This document shows positions 43,104 to 55,211 of a stretch of 64,000 bases of DNA, piece after piece. Position 1 is the first letter of the stretch; every line of letters starts with the position of its first letter. The stretch lies in contig CM036179.1 of the NCBI GenBank assembly GCA_020631735.1, positions 20,947,063 to 21,011,062 of the forward strand, written 5' to 3'. The position numbers and the translations under genes are program-made. The notes under the pieces are model-generated. The model ran no database searches. It worked only from the letters and a program-made list of their open reading frames with translations, and was not told the origin of the DNA. The stretch comes from Saccharum officinarum. Taxonomy: Eukaryota; Streptophyta; Magnoliopsida; Poales; Poaceae.

Positions 43104-46100
43104 GTAAGTTTCCTGTCAACCAACACCCCGTAGTTGTTCTATTTGATTCTGGATCATCACATTCTTTTATGAGTCAAGCATTTGCACGGAAATATGAACA
43201 ATTATGCACAGATTTGAGTTATGGTTACTGTATAAGTTCAGCGGGGGCTGATGTTTTGACCAACCAGATGGTTCGAGGGGCAACCCTTGAATTAGGTAAC
43301 AGAAAGTTTAGAGTGAACTTGATAGTTATGCCTGGGTTAGTTTTGGATGTCATTATAGGGATGAACTGGATGAAAGATTGGGGAGCAGTCATAAATACAG
43401 GGAGTCGAGTACTTACCCTTAAGGATCCTCAGGGTGAGGGTACTTTTCAGGTACCATTGCCCAGAAGAACAGACCTCGTAAGTGTGACATGTGCTATAGA
43501 AGTCATTCCTATTCATCAGATTTTGGTAGTGTGCGAGTTTCTAGATGTGTTCCCAGATGAGTTACCTAGTCTTCCGCTAGATAGGGATGTTGAGTTTGGA
43601 ATTGAGTTAGTTCCCGGCACAGCCCCAATTTCGAGGAGACCTTATCGGATGCCTCCGGATGAGTTAGTTGAGCTGAAGAAACAACTAGAGGAGTTATTGA
43701 AAAAGGGGTTTATCCGACCAAGGAAGTCTGAATGGGGATGTCCCGCATTATTTGTGAAGAAGAAGAAAGAGGGCACTTTGAGAATGTGCGTGGATTATAG
43801 GCCACTTAATGCTGTAACTATCAAGAATAAGTATCCCTTGCCTCATATTGATGTTCTATTTGATTAGTTAGCCAAAACCAGAGTGTTCTCTAAGATAGAT
43901 TTAAGATCTGGTTACCATCGGATCAAGATTATACCACAAGATATACCGAAAACCGCCTTTTCCACCAGATACGGGTTGTACGAGTATCTTGTCATGTCTT
44001 TTGGCTTAACAAATGCTCCTGCATACTTTATGTATCTGATGAATACGGTTTTCATGCCATAATTGGATAAGTTTATGGTAGTGTTTATTGATGATATTCT
44101 GGTGTACTCCGAGAATGAGAAGGATCATGAAGAGCATCTGAGAATTGTCTTGACCAGACTTAGAGATCATAAGTTGTATGCTAAGTCTAGCAAGTGTGAA
44201 TTTTGGTTGAAGAAAGTTCTTTTCCTTGGTCACATTTTGTCAGAAAATGGAGTTTTAGTATATCCAAGCAAGGTGCAAGAATTTATGGATTGGAAGGCGC
44301 CGACCACAGTTTCTAAAGTTAGAAGTTTCTTAGGATTAGCTGGTTACTATCGCCATTTTATACTAGATTTCTCGAAGATTGCTAAACCAATGACAAGTCT
44401 GCTATAGAAAGATCACAAGTTCATTTGGACAGAGGAGTGTGGAGCAGCTTTCCACACTTTGTGGAAACTATTGACCACAGCTCCTGTTTTAGCACAACCG
44501 GACATAGAGAAACCTTTTGATGTGTTTTGCGATACATCAAAAACTGAATTAGGATGTGTTCTTATGCAAGAAGGAAGAGTTATTGCATATGCCTCACGAC
44601 AGTTGAGAAAGCACGAGGTCAATTATCGGACACATGATCTTGAACTTGCTGCAGTTGTGCATGCCCTAAAAATTTGGAGACATTATCTACAAGGTAATGT
44701 GTGCAATATTTTCACAGATCACAAGAGTCTTAGGTATATCTTTACCCAACCAGAGATGAATATGAGGCAGCGAAGATGGTTAGAATTGATCAAGGATTAC
44801 AACTTGAACGTGCAGTATCATCCTAGAAAGGCCAATGTAGTGGCAGATGCTTTGAGTAGAAAGTCACATTGCCTGAATGTGCAACCCTTGCTCGAAGATG
44901 GGTTCGATCTGATGCACCCTGCCGTGTTACATAGTATTTAGATCAGTTGCTCTTTAGAGAGTAAGATAATAGAAGGCCAAAAGACCGACAATGGGGTATT
45001 TCACATCAAAGAGAAAATTAAAGAAGAGCCATCTAAGCACTTCAGAGTGGATGAATAGGACATGTTATGGTTTGACGACTGTCTTGTTGCTCCTAAGGAT
45101 CGAGAGCTTAAGAATAAACTCATGGATGAAGCTCACCTTTCTAAGCTATCCATCCATCCTGGAAGTAGTAAGATGTACCAAGAGCTGAGACCTCGTTATT
45201 GGTGGACAAAGATGAAGAAAGAGATTGCAGCCTATGTTGCCAGATGTGACACCTGCTGTAGTGTGAAAGCTATTCATATGAAACCTGCCGGTTTATTGCA
45301 ACCCTTGTTCGTACCTAGTTGGAAGTGGGATGATATAAGTATGGATTTTATCTCAGGTTTGCCCACTACCCAGAAGGGGCATGACTCAATTTGGGTGATT
45401 GTAGACCGTCTTACCAAGGCAGCTCATTTCTTACCTGTTAAGACAGATTATCGACCAACTCAATATGCTGAGAAATACATAGCAGAAATTATGCCATTGC
45501 ATGGCATACCGAAGACCATAGTGTCTAATAGAGGGTCTCAGTTCACCGCTCACTTTTAGGAACATTTGCACAAAGGTCTGGGTATGAGTTTGATCCGTAG
45601 TACTGCTTATCATCCTCAGACAGATGGCCAGACCGAGCGAGTTAATGTCGTGCTAGAGGATATGTTAAGAGCCGGTGTGTTGTCTTCTATGGGTTCATGG
45701 GAGTCCTAGTTGCCTTTAGCCGAGTTTGCTTATAATAACAGTTATCCAGAAAGTATCAAAATAGCCCCATTCGAAGCCTTGTATGGCAGAAAATGCAGGA
45801 CACCACTAAATTGGATTGAGCCAGGAGAAAGGAGGTATTATGGTATTAACTTTGTAGAAGAAGCCGAGAAGAAAGTTCATATTATTAAGTAAAATATGAA
45901 AGCAGCTCAATCACATCAAAAAAGCTATGCGGATAAAAGGAGGAGACCGCTTGTGTTTAAAGTTGGTGACTATGTTTATCTAAAGGTCACACCAATGAAG
46001 AAGAAACATTTTGAAGTTCGAAGAAAGCTTGCCGCTAGATTTGTGGGACCGTACAAGATCTTGGAAAGGAGAGGTCCAGTAGCCTACAAGTTGGAATTAC

Positions 46101-46393
46101 CTGGAACAATGAGTGCTGTTTTTCCCGTGTTCCATGTATCCCAGTTAAAGAAATGTTTGCGCGTTCCAGAGGAAAGAATAGAGCCTCGAGGCATAAAACT
46201 TAAATTAAATTTGGTATACCGTGAACAACCAGTTCGAGTTTTGGACACCAAAGAGCGTGCTACTCAAAATAGTGTGGTGAAAACATACAAGATACAGTGG
46301 AATCATCATGATGAGAACGATGCAACTTGGGAAACGGGTGAATATCTACAAAAAGCTTATGAAGATTTTTATAACAAATGGTTCGTAACATAA
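43104..46393 (+). pseudogene. Chromovirus pol: protease, RT, RNase H, integrase, chromodomain
   Basis: Protease: [10 protein letters not shown] near 43140. Reverse transcriptase: [12 protein letters not shown], then [15 protein letters not shown] and FIDDILVYS (catalytic DD near 44090). RNase [12 protein letters not shown] and [10 protein letters not shown]. Integrase: an HHCC zinc region ending RCDTCCSVK, MDFISGLP (first Asp), SNRGSQF near 45524 and a following catalytic-Glu helix. The second catalytic Asp (normally D in SDRG) is Asn, AAT at 45527-45529. The C-terminal module around YKIQWNHHDENDATWE (about 46285) is chromodomain-like. Frame 2 is broken by stops at 43865, 44060, 44405, 44939, 45056, 45557, 45707 and 45890, then ends at 46391-46393. 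All are TAG except TAA at 44060 and 45890. The copy cannot make a polyprotein. Confidence 0.9.
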
Positions 46394-46427
46394 ATCTCAG
46401 GACGAGATTTTTATAAGGGGGGAGGGC

Positions 46428-49236
46428 TATAACACCCCGGTGTTACGCAAGCATTTAGGCATCGCAAAATCATGCATATTATGCATCATCAAGCATCATA
46501 ATCATACATGTCATGTAAAATAAAACATTGAAACAATGCTTTGAAACATTGAAACATGGACTTGAAACATGCTTGTTTACTTAACTAATTAACTTTTAAT
46601 GGTTCACCATGATTTTTGGAGCAACTTTGCTATTCAAAGTTTTCTAAGAACTTGCTTTTAAAAATGTTGTTGAAAATGGTCAAAATACCCTTTATTTAGC
46701 TTTTGACTTCCAATTCAAAATCTATTTGGATTTTTGAGTTGGTCCCTTAATAAAAGTTATAGAGAATTAAATTCTAAGCAACTTTCATTTTTGGGTCATT
46801 TTAAGAAAATATCATTTTATTGCTCAAAATGGTATTTAAAATCTGATATTTGAAAAATTCATTGAAAATAAAATTTGAAAAATGCTTTTCTTCTTTAAGT
46901 GGGCCGACGCCTCGCTTTTGGCCCGCTCGCGCAAGCCGGTCCGGCCTGCCTTCGCGCCCGGCCCTGCTCTCTCTCTCCCTCGAGCCATTCCAGAGCAGCG
47001 CCACCTCTGCACATCGCCGCACCTCTGCCGGCCTTGCTCGCCACCGTCAAGGCCTCCCATCCCGATTCGGCGTGCACGCGGTGCCGCCCCAACTACCTCT
47101 TCACCGTGCGCGTGTTGACAGCTGCCGGCGTCGAGGTAATAAGGTGGATTTTGCCGCTTCGTCTCCGCCTCCGGCGAGTGCACCGCCACGGCCCACATGG
47201 CCAGCCGCGCTGCCACCCCCTTCTCCTCCTCCGTTGCGCGAGCACCGGGTCCGCCTTTACCCTGTGAAACCCCCGCGCTCCTTGCCTTGCCCTGCCTCGG
47301 TCGGTGTCAGCTTAATGCCGGCGAGCCGCGCCTGCGTCGCCGCCATGCATGCTAGCGTGCATACTCCAGTGCACCGTCGACTCATCCGAGGGCACCAAAC
47401 GGTGCGGCTTGGCATGACGAGCACGTCGGTGCCCATGGCACCACCGAGGAGCTCGCCGTCGGTAATCACCGGCCGGTGGAGCTTCTCCCCTGCTTCTGTC
47501 TCACTGGACAGTAGGGCCATGGGGCCCACCTGTCTGCCTCCTAGCTCGGGTCTAGGTGAACTCCACAGGGTGCGTTTAGTATTTAGGGCGGCTGGTTTTA
47601 AAAAGAAAAGAAAAAGGGAATTATTTATTTCAGTGAAAATGTTTTAGAAATTTGTATCTTGCTCCAAAGTGCTCCAAATTTGGTGAAACAAATTTTGCTA
47701 GGTTTCTTTTGAGTAGATCTACAGCATAAAAATATTGCATGTTGATTTTGAGATACTTTTCTGTAGAGCTTTATTTAAGTCTTGTAATTGCTATTTATCT
47801 AAAAAATGAATAGTAAATAGAATATGTATTAGAAAAATATGGTTCCACTTGCATTAGTTTTCTTTTGTGATGTAGTTTTTGGGAAAAATGTATGCTATGC
47901 ATGTTCTGTGTGAAATTATTGATGTCTAGTTCAAATGCTATTTATTACCTAGTTCTTTATAAGGAAAAATATGAATAAAACATGCATGTGATAAATTTTG
48001 CCCAGTGATTATTTACTGTGTAGAATCTAGGAAAAATGATAAATCTGTTGTTTGATACTTTTCATAATACAAAGTATTTTCATGCTCATATTTATGCCAT
48101 ATCTTGTCATTTTTGTGTAGGCAGTTTTGCTTATTCAATTCGCATAAAATTTTTATGGTAGACTAATTTTGGGGTGATTGTGGTACTGTATTTTTCTTAG
48201 ATTTTTATGAGCACCAGAATTATAGGTTGCTGTTGTAGCCCTAGTTTAAATTGAATATAAGATAATAATTTCTAATGCATGTTTAGTTACTAATATTTGC
48301 TTTGGTGTATCTTTGAAGCATCTTAGCTTGTTGTGGTGACTTAGTAAGTAGTATAGTGGTTGTAGTAGTAGTTTAGTAGTACATGTTGTTGGATGATGTT
48401 GACTACCTGGTAGAAGAGTTGTATTTCTACTCTATCCAATAAAGTAAACATGTTCATCTACATTCCATTCATCATGATCATTACATGTCATCCCTCCAAT
48501 GCACCTATGCATGAGCACTTATACATCTGCATCATACAGGATCGCAGGAAGGAATTCCAGTAGCAGTTCCAGAGGAGCCGGAAGAGCAGCCCAAGGTACA
48601 AGAGCAGGAGGTTCCCGAGACAGAAGAGGAGGTCGGTGAGGATCTTCCAGAGTGCCCCGATCATCGCCCGAGCTCTTTTGAAAGAGGCAAGCCCCGAAGC
48701 ATTATCAACCTCCTACTTTATAAAGCATTTTACTATATATATGTTACATATTTGATGCATTAAGTTATATGGGTTGAGTGCAACCGTTGCTGCATTATAC
48801 CTTGTTTACCCTTCTTATACCCTATCCTTGTTACCCTAGTATTCGCAGTCGAGTAAATGCTTAGCTTGCTTAGACCGGTTGAAGTCGGGTGATTTCCTGT
48901 CACCTGCGAGCTATAGATGGTTACCTGGATCTGCTTGGATAATTATGTCATCATAGGATAACTAAGTGTTAATTTGAAGTTGAGACCGGACGGAGACTTA
49001 CAGGGTTTCGACTGTAGTGCTTTCCATCTGTGTCAGTTAAGGACCGACCGTTGTTGGGTCTCGGGTCATGTTGAACGCATGCCTTACATTTAGTTAGCCG
49101 AATAATGTACCTTTCGATCGTGAAGCTAGGAGATTATTCGGGCCGAGCGGATTGCTCGCAGCGCACTGTACCGGAGAAGGTGTGGTAGGACACGAGGGCG
49201 CGATGATAAGACCAAAGGGCAGTCGGTCGGCCCCCG
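46428..49236 (+). repeat. 3' LTR of the chromovirus, truncated by insertion
   Basis: A purine tract (AAGGGGGGAGGG, 46415-46426) precedes TATAACACCCC, which probably was TGTAACACCCC. At least 2.8 kb of LTR is visible before the copia insertion at 49237. The GC-rich part (46905-47560) is open on both strands but matches no protein. Confidence 0.75.
48516..48770 (+). other. Short acidic open frame in the chromovirus 3' LTR
   Basis: It is open for 84 codons, with a stretch rich in E, P and Q (VPEEPEEQPKVQEQEVPE, then TEEEVGEDLPECPDH) from about 48550. A splice-acceptor-like CATCATACAG ends at 48539, just before that stretch. It has no start codon and no known domain. It may be an exon reached by splicing within the LTR, or chance. 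Confidence 0.3.
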
Positions 49237-50547
49237 TGAAAGCCCAAATTTGGTTTTGGTAATTAATGACACCAAGTTGCTAATGCCATGTGTTAAGTGT
49301 TTTGAGTTAGGCATAAGCAACACATGTGATGAAGGTGTATATGGAAAGGAGTGGTGGCCACAAGATCACAAAGAGATGGTGCATGGACATGAAATGGTGA
49401 TCATGGTGGAGATGCACATAAAATGAAGGACATGATGATCAAGTGGAGGAGAAGGATCTAAGAGCGCAAGGCAAAGGTATAGCCATAGGGTTTTCCTTTT
49501 GCCGGTCTAAGATGAGTAGAGAAGTGATTGATCGGATTTAGGATACATAGCCGACTATCAAGAGAGGCAATCACGGTTAGCTCGGGAATCAAGTGCCACT
49601 AGATTAATGTCTTGAGCATATGCATTAGGATCCAGTAGAGAGCTAACATAACGCCTTGAAAATGTTTGTGAAATGCTAACACACATGCACATGGTGGTGT
49701 ACACTTGGTGGTGTTAGCACATTTATGAAGGCGGTGGAGTTTAAGCGGTAGAGAGGGGTTTGGGTTCCACTCTCCCTCCCGCCAAGCTTGCGAGGCGGGA
49801 TTTGGTGCTTTTTGGGGAAGTGAAATGCCTATTTTCTACTGCGCCGAAAGTCGGAAAAGAAACAGAGGCAAACGGCGGTCACTGTGGTGACCGGACGCTG
49901 CAACGGACGCGGTCGCGGTTTGACCGGACGCGTCCGGTCAGTTCTCAGCAGTTGTCAGTCGCACGAGTGTTACGGTTTCCAACCAGCACGTTCGGTCCCT
50001 CACGGAACCGGAGCGTTTGGTCAGGCACCCAAAGGGGCAGAACTGGTCATAGAGCCGACCGGACGCGCAGCGCGTCTGGTCACGTGCGATCGGACGCGTC
50101 CGGTCGCGGTGGGAGATTACCGGACTCCGACCAGACGCCAGGTGCAGCGCGTCTGGTCACAACAACGGTAACTTCTGACGCGCACTGTTCACGCTTGTCC
50201 TGTAGTGACCGGACGCGTTTGGTCACCCTGACCGGTGCGTCCGGTCAGCACATTTTGAACTGTGTCGTCCGGTAACGGCTAGCTGCGTACCCCTTTGCTA
50301 TAAATAGAAGATGTCTGGGGTTTGAGGGTAACTTTTGCACATTTTGTGACCTAGAGACATCCTTTGAGCTAGAGAATAACCCCTCCACTCATCTCTTTGC
50401 TTAGTTGCACATCTTGAGTGAGATTGAGTGAGATTCAAGTGCATTGCCTGAGAGTTGCATTTTAGAGGCACTTGATCTTCGAGTTGCTACGAATTTCTTG
50501 TTACTCTTCCATATTTCCTAACATAGTAGATGGCTTAGAGCAGCGGA
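49237..50547 (+). repeat. 5' LTR (truncated) of the SIRE-type element
   Basis: It matches the 3' LTR from TGAAAGCCCAA to GCAGCGGAGG. It carries the CGGACGCG motif cluster (about 49885-50270) and TATAAATAG at 50299-50307. About 50 bp around 49760-49815 is absent from the 3' LTR copy. Confidence 0.85.
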
Positions 50548-52049
50548 GGACTACATTGAAGGATTCATATAGAGAAGATGATGAGAAAGAGGAGTTGGTC
50601 AAAAAGAAGAAGAAGGAAAGTGAGAAGAAGGATGATGAGAAGAAGAAGAGTGTGGCATTCAAAGCCACCACATCTAAGGGTAAATCCAAAATTGAATCAT
50701 CAAGTGATGAAGACTCATGCTCTTGTGATAGTGATGACATTGATGAGAAGATGGCTCCTTTTGTCAATCAATTTAAAAAATTCATGAAGAAGAAGGGATT
50801 TCATGCAAGAAGGAGGAAGAACTTATCCAAGAAAAATGAGCATACCATGAGATGTTTTAGATGCCATAGCAAGGACCATCTCATTGCAAAGTGTCCTTAT
50901 GATAGTGATGATGAAGATGCTATCAAGAAGAAGAGGAAGAAGCAAAAGAAGAAGCAAGAAAAGAAGGAGAGCTCTCATAAAAAGAAGAATGACTCTCATG
51001 TTGCTACATGGGATAGTGATGATTCCTCAAGTGATGATGAGGATGACAGCAAGAGCAAGAAGAAGGGACATGCTAGCATTGCCATCCAAGAGAAGGTCTC
51101 CCTCTTTGACACTCCATCGTGCTTTATGGCTAAGGCCGCTAAGGTATCATCTGACGATGAGAGTGATCATGATAATGCTAGTGATAGTGATAGTGATGAA
51201 GAAGAATTCACTAGAGATGAACTAATCACTATGCTAGAAGATTGCACTCAATATTTTAAAGAATCTAGAAAGGAGTGCAAGAGCTTGCTTAAGGAAAAGA
51301 AAAACCTTATGTAAGAACTTGATGAGCTTAGAGCATCTTATGAGAGTCTAAAGGTAGACCATAAGAAGCTTCAAAAGTCTCACACTAAGCTTGAAGAAGC
51401 TCATTCCTCTCTAGTTGAAAAATGTGAAAACATGCCAACTAATGTTGAGAAGGCTAAAACTTGCAACATAGGCATATCATGTGATATAATTGATGAATAT
51501 TTTCATAAGCCTATTGTTATTGCTCCCACTAACCCTTCATGTAGCTCTTCTACATCATCCTCATCTAGTAGTGACGGTTTCACTTGTGACTCCACACTAA
51601 TAGTTGAGAATGAAAATCTCAAGAAGGAGGTAAAAGAGCTCAATCACACCTTAGCTAAGGCTTATGGTGGTGAGGACCGCTTGCTTATGTGCTTGGGTAG
51701 CCAAAGGGCTTCTCTCTATAAAGAGGGATTGGGCTATAACCCCAAGAAAGGCAAGGCTACTTTTGCTCCTCACAAGACTCCTTTTGTGAAGAACAATGGT
51801 AGCTATTGCAAAAGTTGCAAGCAAGTTGGTCACATAGAGCAACTTTGCATGAACAAGAAATCCAAAGCTAATGTATCCTCAATTAAGTTTGATTCCTTCT
51901 ATATACTTACCAAGGGTACAAATGGTATTCATGCTAAGTTCATTGGTGCACCATGGATGGGCTCAAAGAAGAAAGCCATTTTGGTACCAAAGAGCTTGGT
52001 CACTAACCTTGGAGGACCCAAACAAGTTTGGGTACCTAAAAAGAATTGA
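50548..52049 (+). pseudogene. SIRE-type gag, 5' truncated, Lys/Asp/Ser-rich
   Basis: Frame 3 is open except for a TAA at 51312-51314. It begins in a very lysine-rich segment (KKKKKESEKKDDEKKKS). A first zinc knuckle follows (CFRCHSKDHLIAKC), then alternating K-rich and D/S-rich stretches, a coiled-coil-like part and a serine block (51550-51585). A second knuckle (CKSCKQVGHIEQLC) lies at about 51810. Two spaced knuckles are usual for this lineage. The gag N-terminal domain is missing. Gag ends at TGA 52047-52049, one frame away from pol, so an indel lies nearby. Confidence 0.85.
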
Positions 52050-52076
52050 TCTTATCTTGTAGGTCAATTACAAAGC

Positions 52077-53229
52077 TGTCACACCCGGTTTTCTAAAGAA
52101 CAAAACCAGGCTAATCATATGTGTGCCCAGGAAGTCTACACATATGCCAGAATGAAAAAGTATCAGAAACAATGTTATTATATAACTATACATAGCTATA
52201 TTAACACTTACATCAGAGTATCGCGGAACGGTGACTAAACTTCGGGCTCCATTCTTCTCAGGGACGGCTGACTGGGGGTAACATATGCCTAGCACTTCTA
52301 CTAGTCTTCTGGAAACTCCACTACACCTTTGTCCTTTTTTCGAGTAGCATCTTACTACACACTGGAGTGTTGGGGAAATAGCAAGAGTGAGTCCATGTCG
52401 AACTCAACAAGTATAACACATGGTTCATGAGGCTCAAAAAGGCTAGACACTGTTTGACTGCGTTTAGCTTTTAATCATCATATAATTAGCAATTGAGTAG
52501 CATCAAGGTATTCCAATTCCCATTAATGAATCAATGATCAATTGTAATAAGGATATTAAATAGCATTAACATGAGCATAATAATAATCAACAATAATTAA
52601 GCATGATATAACAATGGTGATCAACTATTCTGTAAGAATCCCCAAGGCCGCTCGTATCCGTGAGCACGGCTAGTATACCAGTTTTTAAACTCTACGCAGA
52701 GGTGTACACTTTCACTGTGAGTCATGATTTCCAAATGCATGGGTTTGCAAGGCCCAAAACATCAGAGACCATATAAAGCCATTCAAAAGTTCGTCTAACA
52801 AGTTAGGGCCATTAGATTCACTCGGCAGGCAGATGTAGAACCCCCCTTCCCTGTGGCACAACAACCGCAGCCTATACACACTAGGCCAGGGGCTCGCACT
52901 ACACCCAACGTGGCAAGCCATTCTTACGCCATTTAAGGTAACCTCTAACAAGCTAGAAAAGGTCTCTTGAACAACTAGAGCCAGAGCCATATAGCCCTCA
53001 CAGCTGTACTGTATGTCCCGGTTATCACTTACAGGTAAGTCCTTACGGAGAGAAACCAGAGCAACAATATAACCCCTTGCTCTAGCCCCCTTTCAACAGT
53101 AATAAAATCATCTTAATGGTTGATTTCATAATCCATTAGTCAAATTACAAGATCATTGTTCATAATTAAGCGCTAGCAGTAGCTACCCAAATGCACAACC
53201 CATAGGCGACAAGGAAACAAGATATCAAT
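52077..53229 (-). repeat. Truncated 3' LTR of the minus-strand element
   Basis: Matches 55212-56364 base for base except for a few differences (for example CTACACATATG against CCACACATATG), then stops abruptly after GATATCAAT. Confidence 0.9.
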
Positions 53230-53516
53230 TTCTAAAACATCCCAGACTGACCTAAAAATCAGCAAAGGACAGAACTATGTTCACCTCATAACCAACTAAT
53301 ATATTTTGATCAAACTTAATATTCTTAACCATGGAACTTGTAGGCATGTCTACAAAACTCCAGCACACATTACAAAGATCCAAATCACACATTATCACAT
53401 TAACAATCCATCAATCACACAATTGTTCACACCACAAACTGACTCTCAAAACAATCCAACTTAAAATTGACTCGCAACTACTATCGTTCTTATTACATAG
53501 GGATTTTTCCTATTTC

Positions 53517-53618
53517 CTAGTTAAGCTTATAATAAATCTTGGGACGACCTAACTCCGCCCTTAATTGGTCAATCTCCTTATAAGCTTGCTCCTTAAGTTC
53601 TTTTTCCTTCAGCAACTC
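53517..53618 (-). pseudogene. Coiled-coil coding scrap of the minus-strand element
   Basis: Thirty-three codons ending in TAG read ELLKEKELKEQAYKEIDQLR, then AELGRPKIYYKLN. The charged heptad pattern resembles the coiled-coil part of extra ORFs in gypsy elements. The rest of that ORF is gone. Confidence 0.4.
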
Positions 53619-55196
53619 TTATGCAATGATGATGCCACAAGCTCATAACCAACTTTATAAATGTCTCCTTTAGACCCTTACAATCCTTGTAGATGGTTCT
53701 AACAGATTACCACTCTGAGAAAAGATACTGACGCTTGATAGTGACTTTGCAACCATGTAGATAGCTGATGCTTCCAGATGACGAAATAGAACATATAAAC
53801 CTCCATCTTATATCGTCTTTAGTTCGTCAAACCCCCTTAAGAAGAGATCAACTAGAGAACACCAAAGGATAGCTTGCATTTGTTTCTGAGTGATAACTAC
53901 TATCGTGTCCTTCTATCATGTCAAAGAGACTCATGAGCATATGCAAGAACAAGTAACCTGCACTTCCTCGCGAGCAGAAAAATAGCAGTGCAGAAATACA
54001 GTTATATCTCGAGTTCTACGAATCCAATGATATTGTAGCTTATACCATTGGAAAGCTTATCAAATTTACTACAACTTCCTTATAGAATTCTTCTCCAGAT
54101 TCTGCAGTTAAGGTAGTCGAAAACTGTGCACAACAGAAACTATTCCAGATTGCTGACAGCACAGATGCGTCGCCTTGTGATTTTCATAAATCCCAAACCA
54201 TAATAGATATCAGGGTGGTTCTTATGGTCAGAGAAAGATATTGAAGTCTACTATTGTCCAGAATTTATCCATGATTTTTGGGCATCCAAAAATAGAGGTA
54301 TAAGCTAAGGAAGACAGACTGCTCTAAAAAGACAGGATAAGATACAAATGAGATTCAGAGAGATTAGAGAGATAGATAACACTAATCTTTAAATCTTCAT
54401 GCTTCTTTGATTTATGTTGATGAGATATAAGACATGGATCGAGGATAGCCAAAAGACGACAAGAAAGATAAAGTTTGATCTTGAGTTCTTTGTACCTCCT
54501 CATGCCTCGTCGCTTGAGATATTCAGGACTTATTGTTGTTGATAGCAGATGCTACCCCACTTAACAAAGATCTTGTTTCACCTGACGATGTCATTGAAGG
54601 CAACACTTTCTCTAAAGCTTGCTGCTAATGATAAGTCCTTCATGTGTTGATCATCCATTAAGATGAGATTAATAAGGTAGCATGACAACCAAGGGTAGAC
54701 AGGAACGGTGTAAGAGAAAATGACAAGAATTAGGATCGATTGAAAGATAAGTAAGATACAAGATGTCACTACCCCACTTAACATAGGTCGAGCTACTTCT
54801 CAAGACTTATACCTTCCGGGCCTACCTTTGAAACACGAGAATAAGAACAACACACAAGCAACACATCAAGCAAAACAAGCACACATCACATCATCGGTAC
54901 TACACGTGCTTCTTCAATAATGGTGGTCATCCTAAGAAAAAAATATGGATGATGAAAAGCCATCGAATCTTTGAACCAGGTAAGATCAGAAAACTTTTAG
55001 TAAACGCAACATAAAACAAATTCCAAGGGAGTAAGAAATTTTAGCTCAAAGAAAGCTATCAAGGATAGGATACAACAAGACAAGGAAGAGAAAATAGTCA
55101 AAATCAATGAGTCAAGGTATGACAAATTTGTTTTATAGTAAAATAAGTTTTAGAATACGTCCAGTGCTACTTGGCATACGTCCTACAGTCAACACC
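53619..55196 (-). other. Interior of the minus-strand element, no gene seen
   Basis: AT-rich, stops in all frames. Includes a PBS-proximal leader near 55196. Confidence 0.5.
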
Positions 55197-55208
55197 GCTC
55201 TGATACCA
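55197..55208 (-). other. Primer-binding site of the minus-strand element
   Basis: Minus strand reads TGGTATCAGAGC, three bases inside the LTR end at 55212. Confidence 0.9.
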
Positions 55209-55211
55209 CTC

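Larger units (their letters stand above)
39735..49236 (+). mobile_element. Ty3-gypsy chromovirus (Tekay/Del-like), decayed
   Basis: Order: end of 5' LTR (to 39788, after the gap), PBS, an extra ORF upstream of gag, gag with a CCHC knuckle, protease, reverse transcriptase, RNase H, integrase and a chromodomain-like end at about 46.3 kb. A purine tract and a 3' LTR (from 46428) follow. The 3' LTR is interrupted at 49237 by a Ty1-copia element, and its remainder is beyond the window. Integrase after RT identifies Ty3-gypsy, and the C-terminal chromodomain identifies a chromovirus. Confidence 0.9.

Noticed and set aside
46850..47647. 265-codon open frame in the chromovirus LTR
   Set aside because: Pro/Arg/Ser-rich, open on both strands, no recognisable domain, and it lies within LTR sequence.
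52068..52295. Identical short minus-strand proteins at 52068 and 55167 (and 52712/55847) as a duplicated gene
   Set aside because: They are the two copies of one LTR end and have no recognisable domain.
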